DNA of 51,760 bases from an uncultured Chloroflexota bacterium (GCA_900696625.1 CAADGU010000353.1:1-51760), one strand, 5' to 3'. Shown: positions 1 to 7,980, numbered from the stretch's first letter. The notes: generated from the letters alone by a model not told the origin. Translations and numbers: made by a program.

Positions 1-639
1 ATCTACCCGGTATTCACTCACCCGGTTCTGTCCTGGCGCGGTCAGCCAGATATGGGTATTATCCAAAACGACAATATCTTCCAGTTGGCCCCCGGCCAAT
101 TCATACGGGAATTCTTGAAATTGGGTGGAGTTGGGGTTGAAAACAGCCAGTTTATTGGCAGCGCGTTCTAAGAACCAGACACGGCCGTCTGGCGATAGAT
201 CAATGCCTGTGGGCGCGCTGTTGGTGGTGGGAATGGCATATTCCACTATGCTGCTTGTGGACAGCGTTAACCGGCCAATTTTGTTAGCCGCATTTTCGGT
301 GAACCATATGGTGTCATTGCCATCATACACCAGGTCATACGGTTCGCTGTTGGCGGTGGGCACGGTTATTGTGGTGAAAACATAGTCAACGGTGCTGGTG
401 ACGACCAGGCGGCCGATGGCATTGGCATCCGGCACGGTAAACCAGACGCGGGCCGGTGGACCGGCCGTTTCCACCACAATGTGGAAAGGATGTCCGTTGG
501 GAACCGGGTATTCGTGGATGAAGCCTAAATCAGGTAGTCCATTAGTTGTGGTCGGAGCGGCTTGCATCGTGTTGAATAATGATAAGGTAGCCAACATAAC
601 GGCCGTGACAATGACCCAAAAGGCTTGCATTTGTTTCAT
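1..639 (-). CDS. Secreted streptogramin-lyase-like (Vgb/NHL propeller) protein, 3' end outside window
   Basis: The reading frame is open for 213 codons from ATG at 639 to the window edge, so the C terminus is missing. The first ~27 residues form a signal peptide: a short basic start, a hydrophobic core, then an Ala-type cleavage site near MQA/AP. The mature part carries repeated propeller blades with IWFTENAANKIGRL and SPDGRVWFLERAANKL, the pattern of virginiamycin B lyase and related NHL-like beta-propellers. Such proteins are often exported and many have no proven enzyme activity, so I call the fold and not the reaction. The start overlaps the stop of the upstream ABC ATPase gene in an ATGA, which implies translational coupling. 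Both genes probably belong to a surface or export function. Confidence 0.75.
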   Translation of the reverse strand, partial: MKQMQAFWVIVTAVMLATLSLFNTMQAAPTTTNGLPDLGFIHEYPVPNGHPFHIVVETAGPPARVWFTVPDANAIGRLVVTSTVDYVFTTITVPTANSEPYDLVYDGNDTIWFTENAANKIGRLTLSTSSIVEYAIPTTNSAPTGIDLSPDGRVWFLERAANKLAVFNPNSTQFQEFPYELAGGQLEDIVVLDNTHIWLTAPGQNRVSEYRVD

Positions 640-1931
640 ACACGTTCAATCTCCACGGCCGTAACTACTGGGGCCGCTGCGTCGGTCAGTTGGGGCGAGG
701 TCATCTGCTTCTCGGCGGCATAGCTCCAGGTAGCGGGCATGGCAATCAGGCCATCCATTTCATCGGCGCCGCCGGGAACCACGCGAAAGGTGTAAGCCCG
801 TTGGTGATAGGCATAACAAAAATGGGTCTGGCCGTCGTGTACGGCCGTCGTCACCTCATAGCGGGCGGGCAGCAGCGGCAGCCGCTCGATATGGTACCGC
901 ACCAGCCCCGGCCCATGCAGCCGCCCTAAATCCAGCCCGGCCAATTTGGTATTGGGGCCATTCACATGCACCCCATCTTGCCGGAAGATTGCCAGCCCAA
1001 ATTCCGGGTTATCCACCGGCCGATGGGCCACATATTGCATTTCAATGGTCAGCGGCTCGCCGGTGAGGAAGACATGGTTTGCTTCACCTTGCGCATCCAG
1101 AAAGCGCACGGCCGTAATATCAACACCAGATGAATCCGGCGTGGGGGCAACGGCCGTGCTGCTTGCCGGCGCTTCCTTTTCATACGCATACGCCTGGTAC
1201 TCGGCGGCCACATCCTCCACCGTACCCAATGCCCGCATCTTGCCTTTATCCATCCATAGCATATGGGTACAAAGGGTGCGCATCACGTTCAGGTTATGGC
1301 TGACCATGATAATGGTCACGCCGTCTCGCCGCATTTGCAAAATGGCGTCCAGACATTTGGTCTGGAATGCCTGGTCGCCCACCGCCAAAATCTCATCCAC
1401 AATCAAAATATCGGGCTGCATGTGAATGGCCACGCTAAAGCCCAGCCGCATATACATGCCGGAAGAGTAATGTTTAACGGGCATTTCAATGTATTCACCC
1501 AATTCCGAAAAGGCCACAATGTCATCAAAGCGCGCATCGGTGGTGGCCTCATCCAGCCCCAGCAGCGAGGCATTCAGGTATATATTTTCCCGTCCGCTCA
1601 AATCGGGGTGGAAACCGGCCCCCAGTTCCAGCAAGGCGCTGACACGACCCCGCACAATGATACGGCCATTTGACGGCCGTAAAATCCGGGCAATCAATTT
1701 CAAGGCGGTGCTTTTGCCACTCCCATTTCGCCCCACAATGCCAAAACATTGGCCCGGTTCCACCGTGAAGCTCACATCCCGCACCGCCCACAAATCCCGC
1801 TCTTCATCTTGATGCCGCGAAAAAGATGAAATCAGCGTGTGCCAGACAGAGCGTGGTCGCTCCTTTGAAAACACAAACCGCTTGCTCACGTTCTGAAACG
1901 TGATAACTGGCTCAACATCTTCAATCATCAA
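636..1931 (-). CDS. Wzt/TagH-type ABC transporter ATPase with C-terminal sugar-binding domain
   Basis: A 431-residue ATPase for ABC-2 type export of polysaccharide or teichoic-acid-like polymer. Walker A GRNGSGKST is near residues 67-75, the signature YSSGM near 155-159, Walker B DILIVDE near 174-180, and the switch His (VSHN) near 212. After the nucleotide-binding domain and a linker, residues ~265-410 look like the beta-sandwich Wzt C-terminal domain, which in O-antigen exporters recognises the modified end of the chain. No Wzm-like permease lies next to it: upstream is an acyl-CoA dehydrogenase and downstream a Vgb-like protein. The permease must therefore be outside the window or elsewhere. 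It is coupled by ATGA to the downstream gene. Family call is firm; the substrate is unknown. Confidence 0.9.
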   Translation of the reverse strand: MMIEDVEPVITFQNVSKRFVFSKERPRSVWHTLISSFSRHQDEERDLWAVRDVSFTVEPGQCFGIVGRNGSGKSTALKLIARILRPSNGRIIVRGRVSALLELGAGFHPDLSGRENIYLNASLLGLDEATTDARFDDIVAFSELGEYIEMPVKHYSSGMYMRLGFSVAIHMQPDILIVDEILAVGDQAFQTKCLDAILQMRRDGVTIIMVSHNLNVMRTLCTHMLWMDKGKMRALGTVEDVAAEYQAYAYEKEAPASSTAVAPTPDSSGVDITAVRFLDAQGEANHVFLTGEPLTIEMQYVAHRPVDNPEFGLAIFRQDGVHVNGPNTKLAGLDLGRLHGPGLVRYHIERLPLLPARYEVTTAVHDGQTHFCYAYHQRAYTFRVVPGGADEMDGLIAMPATWSYAAEKQMTSPQLTDAAAPVVTAVEIERV

Positions 1932-2022
1932 AAAATGCCCTCTTTTTCATAAAACAAGCGGGCATTTTAACCCAAAAAGCGCCACTGAACCAAACCGGCT
2001 CAATAGCGCTCTGGTCTTATTA

Positions 2023-2054
2023 ATTGGCAATTGCCAATGAGCAATTGCCAATTG
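2023..2054. repeat. AATTGCC palindromic repeat after the dehydrogenase gene
   Basis: A perfect 16-bp palindrome ATTGGCAATTGCCAAT (2023-2038) is followed by a direct repeat of CAATTGCCAAT (2028-2038 and 2042-2052). It sits just past the stop of the acyl-CoA dehydrogenase on the minus strand and may form a terminator-like or REP-like hairpin. There is no clear T tract. Confidence 0.5.
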
Positions 2055-2058
2055 TCAA

Positions 2059-3207
2059 CTATTTACGGAACAATTCGCGCACAATAATGTTGCGCTGAAT
2101 CTGGCTGGTGCCCTCGTAAATCTGAAAAATTTTGGCGTCGCGCATCAGCTTTTCCACCGGATACTCGGCCATGTAACCGTACCCGCCAAACACCTGCACG
2201 GCATTGGTGGTCACTTTCATGGCCGTGTCGGCAGCAAATGCTTTGGCATAAGCGGCCAATGTGGTGTTGCTGACACCGGCATCATACGCCCAGGCGCATT
2301 TCCACACTAGCAGCCGCGCCGCTTCCACCTCAATAGCCATATCGGCAATCATATGGCCGATGACCTGATGTTTGTAGAGCGGCTGGCCCCAGGTGCTGCG
2401 CTCTTTGGCGTAGCGCACACATTCGTCCAGCGCCCGCTGCGCCACGCCCACCGACCCGGCGGCTGTGCCGGGGCGGCTGCGGTCGAACACCTTCATGGCG
2501 ATGATAAAACCATCCCCTTCTTTGCCCAACAGGTGGCTGGCAGGCACTTTGACGTTATCGAAGATGACTTCGGCCGTGTCCGAAGCGTGCTGCCCCATCT
2601 TGTCGAACGGTTTGCCCACGCTCACCCCTTCCCAGTTGCGGTCAACGATGAAACAACTCATGCCGTTGTAGCGGGTGTTGGGGTCGGTGTAAGCAAAGAC
2701 AGTGTAGAAGTCGGCCACTGTCGCCCCGGTGATGAAGGTTTTGCTGCCGTTGAGGAGGTAATGGTCGCCTTCTTTGCGGGCGGTGGTTTTGATGCCGGCC
2801 ACATCGGAACCGGCTTCCGGTTCGGTGGCGCAGTAGCTGGCCATCTGCCCTTCGGCCATACGGCCACAGTATTCTTTTTTCTGCGCTTCGTTCCCGGCAA
2901 TGAGGATGGGCAGGATGGCCAGCCCATTCACGGCGATGGCCGTACTCATGCCGGAGCAGCCCCAGGCTAACTCTTCACCGACAAGGATTTCTTCAAACAG
3001 GCTTAACCCCATGCCGCCATATTCTTCGGGTACATTCTGGCAGGTGAAGCCCATTTCCTGCGCTTTTTTGACGATGGGCCAGGGGTATTCGTGGCTTTTG
3101 TCGTAATGCTCGGCGTGGGGGGCAATCTCTTTGCGGGCAAATTCGCGGGCTAATTGTTGGATTTCTTGCTGTTCTTTGGTGAGACCAAAATTGACTGTGC
3201 TGTGCAT
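2059..3207 (-). CDS. Acyl-CoA dehydrogenase
   Basis: A 382-residue FAD-dependent acyl-CoA dehydrogenase of normal family length, catalysing alpha,beta-dehydrogenation of acyl-CoA and passing electrons to ETF, as in fatty-acid or branched-chain amino-acid breakdown. The N-terminal helical domain begins LTKEQQEIQQLAREFAR. The family signature ATEPEAGSD lies in the middle. The C-terminal motif YEGTSQIQRNII places the catalytic Glu near residue 365, the position used by medium/short-chain enzymes. RERS-type substrate specificity cannot be read from sequence. The ATG at 3207 has GGAGAAAT about 4-9 bases upstream. It does not match its neighbours in function and contains no exact ACGGCCGT, although near-matches occur. 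Confidence 0.92.
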   Translation of the reverse strand: MHSTVNFGLTKEQQEIQQLAREFARKEIAPHAEHYDKSHEYPWPIVKKAQEMGFTCQNVPEEYGGMGLSLFEEILVGEELAWGCSGMSTAIAVNGLAILPILIAGNEAQKKEYCGRMAEGQMASYCATEPEAGSDVAGIKTTARKEGDHYLLNGSKTFITGATVADFYTVFAYTDPNTRYNGMSCFIVDRNWEGVSVGKPFDKMGQHASDTAEVIFDNVKVPASHLLGKEGDGFIIAMKVFDRSRPGTAAGSVGVAQRALDECVRYAKERSTWGQPLYKHQVIGHMIADMAIEVEAARLLVWKCAWAYDAGVSNTTLAAYAKAFAADTAMKVTTNAVQVFGGYGYMAEYPVEKLMRDAKIFQIYEGTSQIQRNIIVRELFRK

Positions 3208-3228
3208 GATATTTCTCCAAATATGTTT

Positions 3229-3275
3229 GTAGTAGGCGATTCATCGCCTTCTGACGGCACTAAAGTGCCTACTAC
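3229..3275. repeat. Clover-like structured intergenic repeat
   Basis: The outer arms GTAGTAGGC (3229-3237) and GCCTACTAC (3267-3275) are perfect reverse complements. Between and partly overlapping them are two small hairpins, GGCGAT-tc-ATCGCC (3235-3248) and GGCAC-taaa-GTGCC (3256-3269). The whole can fold as a three-way junction or as one long stem. It lies between two same-strand genes, so it may act in RNA. It resembles REP/MITE-like dispersed repeats. Confidence 0.7.
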
Positions 3276-3298
3276 GAACGGTTTTCATCCTTCGCGGA

Positions 3299-3865
3299 TC
3301 AGGTTGGTTCTGCAGGCGTCTCTTCTTCTTTGGCAGGCGGTGGCGGTGGTGGTGGCGGTGTGGCCAGGTCAGTGGTTTCGGCCAGGGTCAGGTCTATGGT
3401 CATAATGCCATCTTCATGGCCGGTGTCTATGAGGGTGGTACGGGCAATCGCCCCTTTGTTGGCAATGGGGCCATCTACATGCACTTTAGCCAGGGTAAAA
3501 CCGGCGATGTCGCCCTCCTCGCCAATGACAATATCGCCGATATTGGCGACTTTGGTGCCGTTGGGGGTATCCACTTCGCGGCCGCGCAGTTTGCTCAGGC
3601 GCACCCAGGTGGCGGCCCCTTCAATTTCGGCTTCTTCGGCGATGACATCGGGGTTATTCACCAGGATGGCGTCTATGCCAAAGACGACGACGGCGGTGCG
3701 GGGGATGAGGTAGGTTTTGCGCCGGATCATGCCTTCTTGTCCAGTGAAGATGCCGGTGATGGCGGTGAGGTCGTTGTTGAGGTAAATATCTTTGACGGCG
3801 CCGAGGTTACGGCCGTCTAACACAGAATAGATCGGTTTATTGAGTAAATCTTTCCCCAGTCGCAT
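3299..3865 (-). CDS. Double PRC-barrel domain protein
   Basis: A 188-residue protein with two PRC-barrel-like halves. One starts RLGKDLLNKPIYSVLDGRNLG (residues ~2-75), the other is around LRGREVDTPNGTKVANIGDI (~93-160). PRC barrels are small beta domains found in photosynthetic reaction-centre H subunits, in RimM and in many uncharacterised bacterial proteins, where they mediate protein or ligand binding. The C-terminal 25 residues are low complexity with eight consecutive prolines, then acidic residues, probably disordered. The start ATG at 3865 has AGGAGAG upstream at good spacing. No signal peptide or membrane segment is seen, so it is probably cytoplasmic. Exact function unknown. Confidence 0.8.
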   Translation of the reverse strand: MRLGKDLLNKPIYSVLDGRNLGAVKDIYLNNDLTAITGIFTGQEGMIRRKTYLIPRTAVVVFGIDAILVNNPDVIAEEAEIEGAATWVRLSKLRGREVDTPNGTKVANIGDIVIGEEGDIAGFTLAKVHVDGPIANKGAIARTTLIDTGHEDGIMTIDLTLAETTDLATPPPPPPPPAKEEETPAEPT

Positions 3866-4002
3866 GAGTTTTTCTCTCCTTCACACTTCAGCGAATAAAT
3901 GACGCACTGCATCCAGCGGGATTATAGTCTCACTTTGGTTGGGGGTAAAGAAGCTGCTTTGAGATTGGAAGATTAGAGATTGGAGATTATTAGCTCCAAT
4001 CT

Positions 4003-5115
4003 CTAATCCCCTTCCGAAAATACCATACACAGATTGCTAAAAGGAAGCTGCGTACCAATGTGTTCTATGCCGTTGACGACGGCGCGCACGGAGTAAAATT
4101 GGTTGATGAGGGGGTTGGGCAGTTGGGCGGTGCAGAGGTACTGGCCGTCTTCCAGGCGACATTCCCCCGTTACCCACGCCTCATCCCGCCAATAAATCAT
4201 CTGTGCTTCTTCCAGGCGTGTACCGGGCGGCAGTTTCATACTGTAGGTGATGTCGCTGAGGACGGGCGTTTGCTGGCAGACCTCGGCGCTCAGGTCGGTC
4301 ATCAGCAGATTCCCGGCTAAGTACACGCCGGGTTCCGGGTAGGCAGAGGTGGTGGTGAGGGTCACGGCCGTTAAATCCACCAACGGGCAGCCGACTTCAT
4401 CCCGTTCCACCGGCAGCGTGAGCGTGGCCGATTCTGCCGCCGCCAGAGCAAAGGACTGCTGCCGGTTGCCCTGGGTCAGGGTCAGGTCGTATGGCGCGGT
4501 GGCATACGAGACTACGCCATCTACTACTTCCATATCACCAATGTCTGGCAGCCCTTCGATTTCCAGCGAAAAGTTACCCACATCACCCTGTTGCAGGGGC
4601 AGGGCATACTGCCGGCAGCCGTGGTCGTCTTGCTCCTGGCAAGTGAGGGCGCGATCACGACTCCCGCCTGCGCGGGGGTCGGCGTGCGTGGCGTGCAGTT
4701 GGGGTGAGCCGGCAGGTGGTAGTTGGATGAGCAGGGGGTGCGGCGTAACAGGGCATTGGGCAGCAGGCAGGATCATGGTCGTTAGCGCCGGTTCTCCTTC
4801 GCAGGAGAAAGCGGCCAGCGGCACGATGGTTTCGGTAGTCCGGTAGCCGGGCTTTTGTACCCGAATCTGGTAGGTGCCTGTGATGCCGGTCAGGGTGACA
4901 CGGCCGTTCACTCTCTCTGGATACGCCACCCACTCGCCGCCATTAACCCGGTAGCTTACCAGCACTCCGTCTAGCCGGGTATTCGTTTCGTCGAGAATGG
5001 TAACGGTGACGGCCGTGTCCATTCCGCAAGGCGTCGCCGCCGGCGGCGTTTCCGGCGTCTGGCAGGCCGCCGCCAACAACCCAATAAACACCACAAGAAG
5101 CATGTAATTCTTCAC
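4003..5115 (-). CDS. Lipoprotein with carboxypeptidase-regulatory-like (PEGA-type) N-terminal domain
   Basis: I place the start at GTG 5115. GAGGGG lies just upstream (5122-5127), and from this start a typical lipoprotein signal leads into the lipobox LAAAC, whose Cys would be lipidated. An ATG further upstream (5211) would overlap the DinB-like gene and add a low-complexity Gly/Glu/Asp stretch, so it is less likely. The mature N-terminal ~100 residues (VTVTILDETNTRLDG, GITGTYQIRVQKPGYRT) look like a CarboxypepD_reg/PEGA beta domain. The rest has no family I recognise and has several Cys pairs, fitting an extracytoplasmic disulfide protein. Likely a surface lipoprotein, function unknown. Confidence 0.7.
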   Translation of the reverse strand: MKNYMLLVVFIGLLAAACQTPETPPAATPCGMDTAVTVTILDETNTRLDGVLVSYRVNGGEWVAYPERVNGRVTLTGITGTYQIRVQKPGYRTTETIVPLAAFSCEGEPALTTMILPAAQCPVTPHPLLIQLPPAGSPQLHATHADPRAGGSRDRALTCQEQDDHGCRQYALPLQQGDVGNFSLEIEGLPDIGDMEVVDGVVSYATAPYDLTLTQGNRQQSFALAAAESATLTLPVERDEVGCPLVDLTAVTLTTTSAYPEPGVYLAGNLLMTDLSAEVCQQTPVLSDITYSMKLPPGTRLEEAQMIYWRDEAWVTGECRLEDGQYLCTAQLPNPLINQFYSVRAVVNGIEHIGTQLPFSNLCMVFSEGD

Positions 5116-5164
5116 CTGTTCACCCCTCATCCCGGCGTCCTCGCCGCCGGCGTCCTCGCCGCCC

Positions 5165-5608
5165 TCACCTGCTCGTCCCCAGCGCCGCTTCCGCTTCATC
5201 CAGATGTTCATTGCGGTGCAGGGCGCGGATGACCCAGCGTTTTTGGTAATTGTAGATTTCGGCCAGCAGGGTGGGGTCGTAACTTTCCAGGCGGGCGTCT
5301 AGCGACACGGCCGTGTCCAGGGCAATACGTACCGCTTCACGCGGCGGCACAGCCGCCCACAGCGGCAAGGACAGGTCATTCACAAAAATGTCAATCTCCG
5401 GTATGAACAGCGCGCCGTTCTTCTCTGTCATGTCCAACACATACATCACCCGCCGGTCCCACCAGGCGATATGAGCATACACAATGCCCACCGTCCAATG
5501 TTCACCGACGGGGTGCTGCATATCGGCATCTGTCAGCCGAGCCGCCAGGGCACGCATCCGCTCGGTGGACGCGCGGTTCTGTTCGATAAATGAGTGATCC
5601 AGGGTCAT
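5165..5608 (-). CDS. DinB-superfamily protein
   Basis: A 147-residue four-helix protein of the DinB/YfiT/maleylpyruvate-isomerase N-domain superfamily. Near residue 46 is HWTVGIVYAHIAWWD, and near 131-135 is HRNEHLDE; the histidines fit the family's metal site. Such proteins are small cytoplasmic metal-binding proteins or thiol transferases, and the reaction cannot be assigned from sequence. The ATG at 5608 is preceded by GAGGAGAAAAACGT, a good ribosome site. The gap to the downstream lipoprotein is about 50 bases on the same strand, so they may be co-transcribed. Confidence 0.75.
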   Translation of the reverse strand: MTLDHSFIEQNRASTERMRALAARLTDADMQHPVGEHWTVGIVYAHIAWWDRRVMYVLDMTEKNGALFIPEIDIFVNDLSLPLWAAVPPREAVRIALDTAVSLDARLESYDPTLLAEIYNYQKRWVIRALHRNEHLDEAEAALGTSR

Positions 5609-5631
5609 ACGTTTTTCTCCTCGGCCGACTC

Positions 5632-5666
5632 AGACCCCTAAGGGTTTCAGAAAACCCTTAGGGTCT
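5632..5666. repeat. Long intergenic inverted repeat (REP-like)
   Basis: AGACCCCTAAGGGTTT (5632-5647) pairs with AAACCCTTAGGGTCT (5652-5666) with one bulged C and a loop of four bases. Each arm is itself nearly palindromic (CCCTAAGGG / CCCTTAGGG). It lies between the DinB-like start and the insertion-sequence remnant. No poly-T tract, so a REP-like element is more likely than a terminator. Confidence 0.65.
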
Positions 5667-5789
5667 TGCCTGGGGCGATACATTTTCATCTTCATGCTGC
5701 TCCAACAAATGTTGAAAATCGGTCATGCCCTGGGTAAGACGGGCGCTGAGCCAATCTACCTGGTTGCCGATGTGCTGCGTAAAACTCAT
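5658..5789 (-). CDS. Possible small protein or gene remnant next to the IS
   Basis: A 43-residue reading frame starts MSFTQHIGNQVDWLSARL and ends in a TAA inside the REP-like repeat. The frame extends upstream to an ATG within the IS terminal repeat (5813), so the insertion may have removed the original 5' region. The encoded peptide is amphipathic and acidic at the C terminus. There is no clear ribosome site and I recognise no family. Treat as a possible remnant of a gene broken by the insertion or by the repeat. Confidence 0.3.
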   Translation of the reverse strand: MSFTQHIGNQVDWLSARLTQGMTDFQHLLEQHEDENVSPQARP

Positions 5790-5804
5790 CTTTTGCACGG
5801 TTCC

Positions 5805-6688
5805 ATTAGACATTATCGGAAATAAGACAGCACCTCAAAAGGCTGTAAAATCGGCCATACACATAACAAAAACAAGAGGTGCTGTTCATGCTATCTTACG
5901 ATCAAGTAAAGGATAAACCCACTATCTTACAGGCCTTCACGGATCACACGCAAGCTGAGTTTGAAGAGTTACTAGCCGCCTTTACTATTGCTTGGCAACA
6001 GCTTATTGAAGAAGAACAGGCGCAGCGTGAACGAAAGCGTAAACCAGGCGGTGGGCGAAAACCAAAGTTAGAAACGATGGCTGATCGGCTTTTCTTCATT
6101 CTGTTTTACCTCAAGACCTATCCCTTGCAAGAGGTATTGGCCTTTCTATTCTCAGTCAGCCCGGGTCAGGCCAATGAATGGGTTCTTCGTTATGCCAAAG
6201 TTTTGCAGCGCGCTTTGGACAATCTTGGTCACTTAACTGAGCGTGACGGGGAACGTCTGGGTGAGGCTCTCCATGAGCAAGAGCCTCTGTCATTTACTCA
6301 AGACGGGAGTGAAAGAAGGCGGCAGCGCCCAAAAGATACCGACAAACAGAAACAATACTACAGGGTAAAAAGAAGTGCCACACGGTCAAGAATCATTTGG
6401 TCATTCAACCTGACAGCCGTCGTGTTTGGTATTTGAGTCTCACCACGCCAGGTAAAAAGCATGACAAAAAGTTAGCCGATGAAGCCAATCTGTGCTTTCC
6501 TTCGTTAGCGGTTGTGGAGCAAGACACAGGATTTCAAGGTTTTGCGCCTGAACATGTCCTTATTGGAAGCCCGACTTTGACGACCTGGTTATGGAGTTGG
6601 CTTGTGGGTTACACAATCTACGAGTTGCTCATCGTTCTCCTGTAGAAACGATTAATCTTACTGATCTTTATTTCCAATAATGTCTAAT
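5805..6688. mobile_element. Decayed IS5-like insertion sequence, internally deleted
   Basis: The ends are near-perfect 21-bp inverted repeats: ATTAGACATTATCGGAAATAA at 5805-5825 and its complement at 6668-6688 with one mismatch. At about 880 bp it encloses a single transposase region in three different frames, so it cannot move by itself. The exact target duplication is unclear because the outermost ATTA/TAAT bases are themselves complementary. It contains no ACGGCCGT, unlike nearly all surrounding DNA, which fits a foreign origin. Confidence 0.85.
5888..6680 (+). pseudogene. IS5-family-like transposase, frameshifted and internally deleted
   Basis: ATG 5888 follows AGAGGTG. The first segment (frame of 5888) carries the helix-turn-helix domain: GGGRKPKLETMADRLFFILF, YPLQEVLAFLFSVSPGQANEW, and the first catalytic Asp in FTQDGSERRRQR. 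At the A-rich GTAAAAAGAAG (about 6365-6375) homology moves by -1 into GKKKCHTVKNHLVIQ, KKHDKKLADE and QDTGFQGF (second Asp). At about 6563-6570 it jumps to a third frame, giving PDFDDLVMELACGLHNLRVAHRS and a stop at 6678. The stretch between, which normally holds the basic region and catalytic Glu, is missing. The first shift could be a programmed -1 site, as in some IS, but the deletion makes the product inactive. Confidence 0.88.
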
Positions 6689-6710
6689 ATACATTTTCAC
6701 TCGGCGTAGA

Positions 6711-6860
6711 GACAATACACCTGCGCCCAGAGAGGTATCCAGGCCCGTCGTCTCCATCGCTCCTGTTCTGGGCACAAGGTAAAAAAGCTCTCGATTTAGT
6801 CGAGAGCCTTTTGTTTACCTGAGCCTTGTTTCCGGTGCGGGGTCTACCCTGGGTCGCTCC
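6711..6860. repeat. Dispersed intergenic repeat, copy A
   Basis: About 150 bp aligns with 46760-46901 (copy B). Shared blocks include GTATCCAGGCCCG, AAGCTCTCGATTTAGTCGAG, TTTACCYGAGYCTTG and GGGGTCTAYC, with small indels between. The two copies are 40 kb apart. The 5' flank with GTAGAGACAATACACC also resembles the loop of the hairpin at 7038-7062 (GTAAAGACAATTCACC). Confidence 0.75.
6787..6807. terminator. Intrinsic-terminator-like hairpin in repeat copy A
   Basis: GCTCTCGA (6787-6794), loop TTTAG, TCGAGAGC (6800-6807): an 8-bp perfect stem flanked by six A on the left and CTTTTGTTT on the right. The symmetrical A/T flanks would let it terminate transcription in both directions. Confidence 0.65.
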
Positions 6861-7037
6861 CGCGATGACGGCGTCAGAAAGAGTAGGCGGTTTGGCGGTC
6901 AGGACTTTAGATAGTTTGATGCCTCCCAGGGTATCGTGGAGATACGGCCGTTGCCCACAATGCACCGTATCGCAGGAAGCCTAAATCCCGCCCTGTTTCC
7001 AGGGACAGATGTGCCCAGGTAATGGTATGAATTTTTA

Positions 7038-7062
7038 CCCGGTGTAAAGACAATTCACCGGG
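7038..7062. repeat. Hairpin with AAAGACAAT loop
   Basis: CCCGGTG (7038-7044) pairs with CACCGGG (7056-7062) around the loop TAAAGACAATT. Flanking ATGAA and TTCAT extend the stem after a bulge. The loop and inner stem resemble the left part of repeat copy A, suggesting a common repeat family. Confidence 0.55.
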
Positions 7063-7164
7063 GTTCATCAGCCAGAAAACGCTAATGGTTATGTTACAAT
7101 AGAGGCCATTCCCACGGTAAGAATTTCATCCATCACTGGCGCGGGCCAGATAGGAGGCATAATC

Positions 7165-7980
7165 ATGCAAGACGAACAGTCCGTAGATAAGATGAGGCGA
7201 CGTATTCAGGAGTCATTGATCGAGTCGCAGCAGGAACAACTGCGCGAGCAGTATGGGATGCAGTTTCAATATATGTCTGACGAGTTATCACCGGAATCAA
7301 AAATCGAATGGCAGGATTATCTACTTGAATTTGAGCGCCAGTTTGAAAACGCGCAAACCATTACAGTGCGGGAACGGATTGGCAATCCAGCGCTGCCACC
7401 GCTGGCGGAGATACCGGCGGCGGCGCTGGAAGAGACGATAAATAACCTGCTGGACTTACTGGCCGAACACAGCATTGTGATTGATTTTCTAGGCGAATGG
7501 GATGACCAGATGGCTTACCGTTTTATCACCGAAGAATTGCTGGATGAACAAATGGACGACATTCACATTGACGGGATGTTCACCCATTTTGAAGCGGCAA
7601 CGCCGGCGTATGATGTGCAAATGTGGGTAGAACACTTTGTGCGGGATGTTTTCTGGCAAGAGCGTAAATACTTCCTGTCAGGGCTGGAAAAGCGCCCGCT
7701 GTACAACAGTAAAGGCGAACCGGTGACGCCGGCAGAATTCACGCAAGAATTGGAAGCTGTGTGGGCGCTGTTGCCGGCCGAAACCCGGGTTAACGTCCAG
7801 CCTCTGGTTACACAAGTGGGGGAAGATGAAGGGGAGGTCACGGCCGTTATCTCCTGGCTTCATCATCATCAACCGTACCAGGTTGAATCCACCTTCCGCC
7901 TGCGGCCCAGCCCTTATGGCGGTTGGGACGTGGTGCAGACTTCCTTGCTGGCCGATTTGCTCACGGCGTTGAATCAATAG
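7165..7980 (+). CDS. Uncharacterised protein upstream of a CHAT peptidase
   Basis: A 271-residue, strongly acidic, soluble protein with no signal peptide or membrane segment; I do not recognise a family. The N-terminal ~35 residues are a charged helix (KMRRRIQESLIESQQEQLRE). The middle is rich in Trp/Phe/acidic helices (FLGEWDDQMAYRFITEELL, MWVEHFVRDVFW). The C-terminal ~60 residues look like beta strands (VTAVISWLHHHQPYQVESTF). ATG 7165 has a strong AGGAGG nine bases upstream. It ends 43 bases before the CHAT gene on the same strand, so the two are probably one operon and this could be an adaptor, substrate or regulator of the peptidase (inference from position only). Confidence 0.7.
   Translation: MQDEQSVDKMRRRIQESLIESQQEQLREQYGMQFQYMSDELSPESKIEWQDYLLEFERQFENAQTITVRERIGNPALPPLAEIPAAALEETINNLLDLLAEHSIVIDFLGEWDDQMAYRFITEELLDEQMDDIHIDGMFTHFEAATPAYDVQMWVEHFVRDVFWQERKYFLSGLEKRPLYNSKGEPVTPAEFTQELEAVWALLPAETRVNVQPLVTQVGEDEGEVTAVISWLHHHQPYQVESTFRLRPSPYGGWDVVQTSLLADLLTALNQ

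Larger units (their letters stand above)
6689..7164. other. Gene-free stretch rich in structured repeats
   Basis: This 476-base stretch between the IS and the next gene contains repeat copy A (6711-6860) with a strong hairpin, one ACGGCCGT (6903-6910), and the hairpin at 7038-7062. A TACAAT (7095-7100) could be a -10 element for the downstream gene, but no good -35 is visible. Open frames here are short and composed of the repeat, so I call no gene. Confidence 0.6.

Noticed and set aside
2353-2970. 205-residue plus-strand frame
   Set aside because: Fully antisense to the well-supported acyl-CoA dehydrogenase and has no recognisable motif.
6365-6375. Programmed -1 frameshift giving an active transposase
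   Set aside because: A slip at the A-run is possible, but the later deletion removes the Glu-containing part, so no active enzyme could result.
6684-6965. 93-residue minus-strand frame
   Set aside because: Consists of the intergenic repeat and IS edge; no ribosome site or family.
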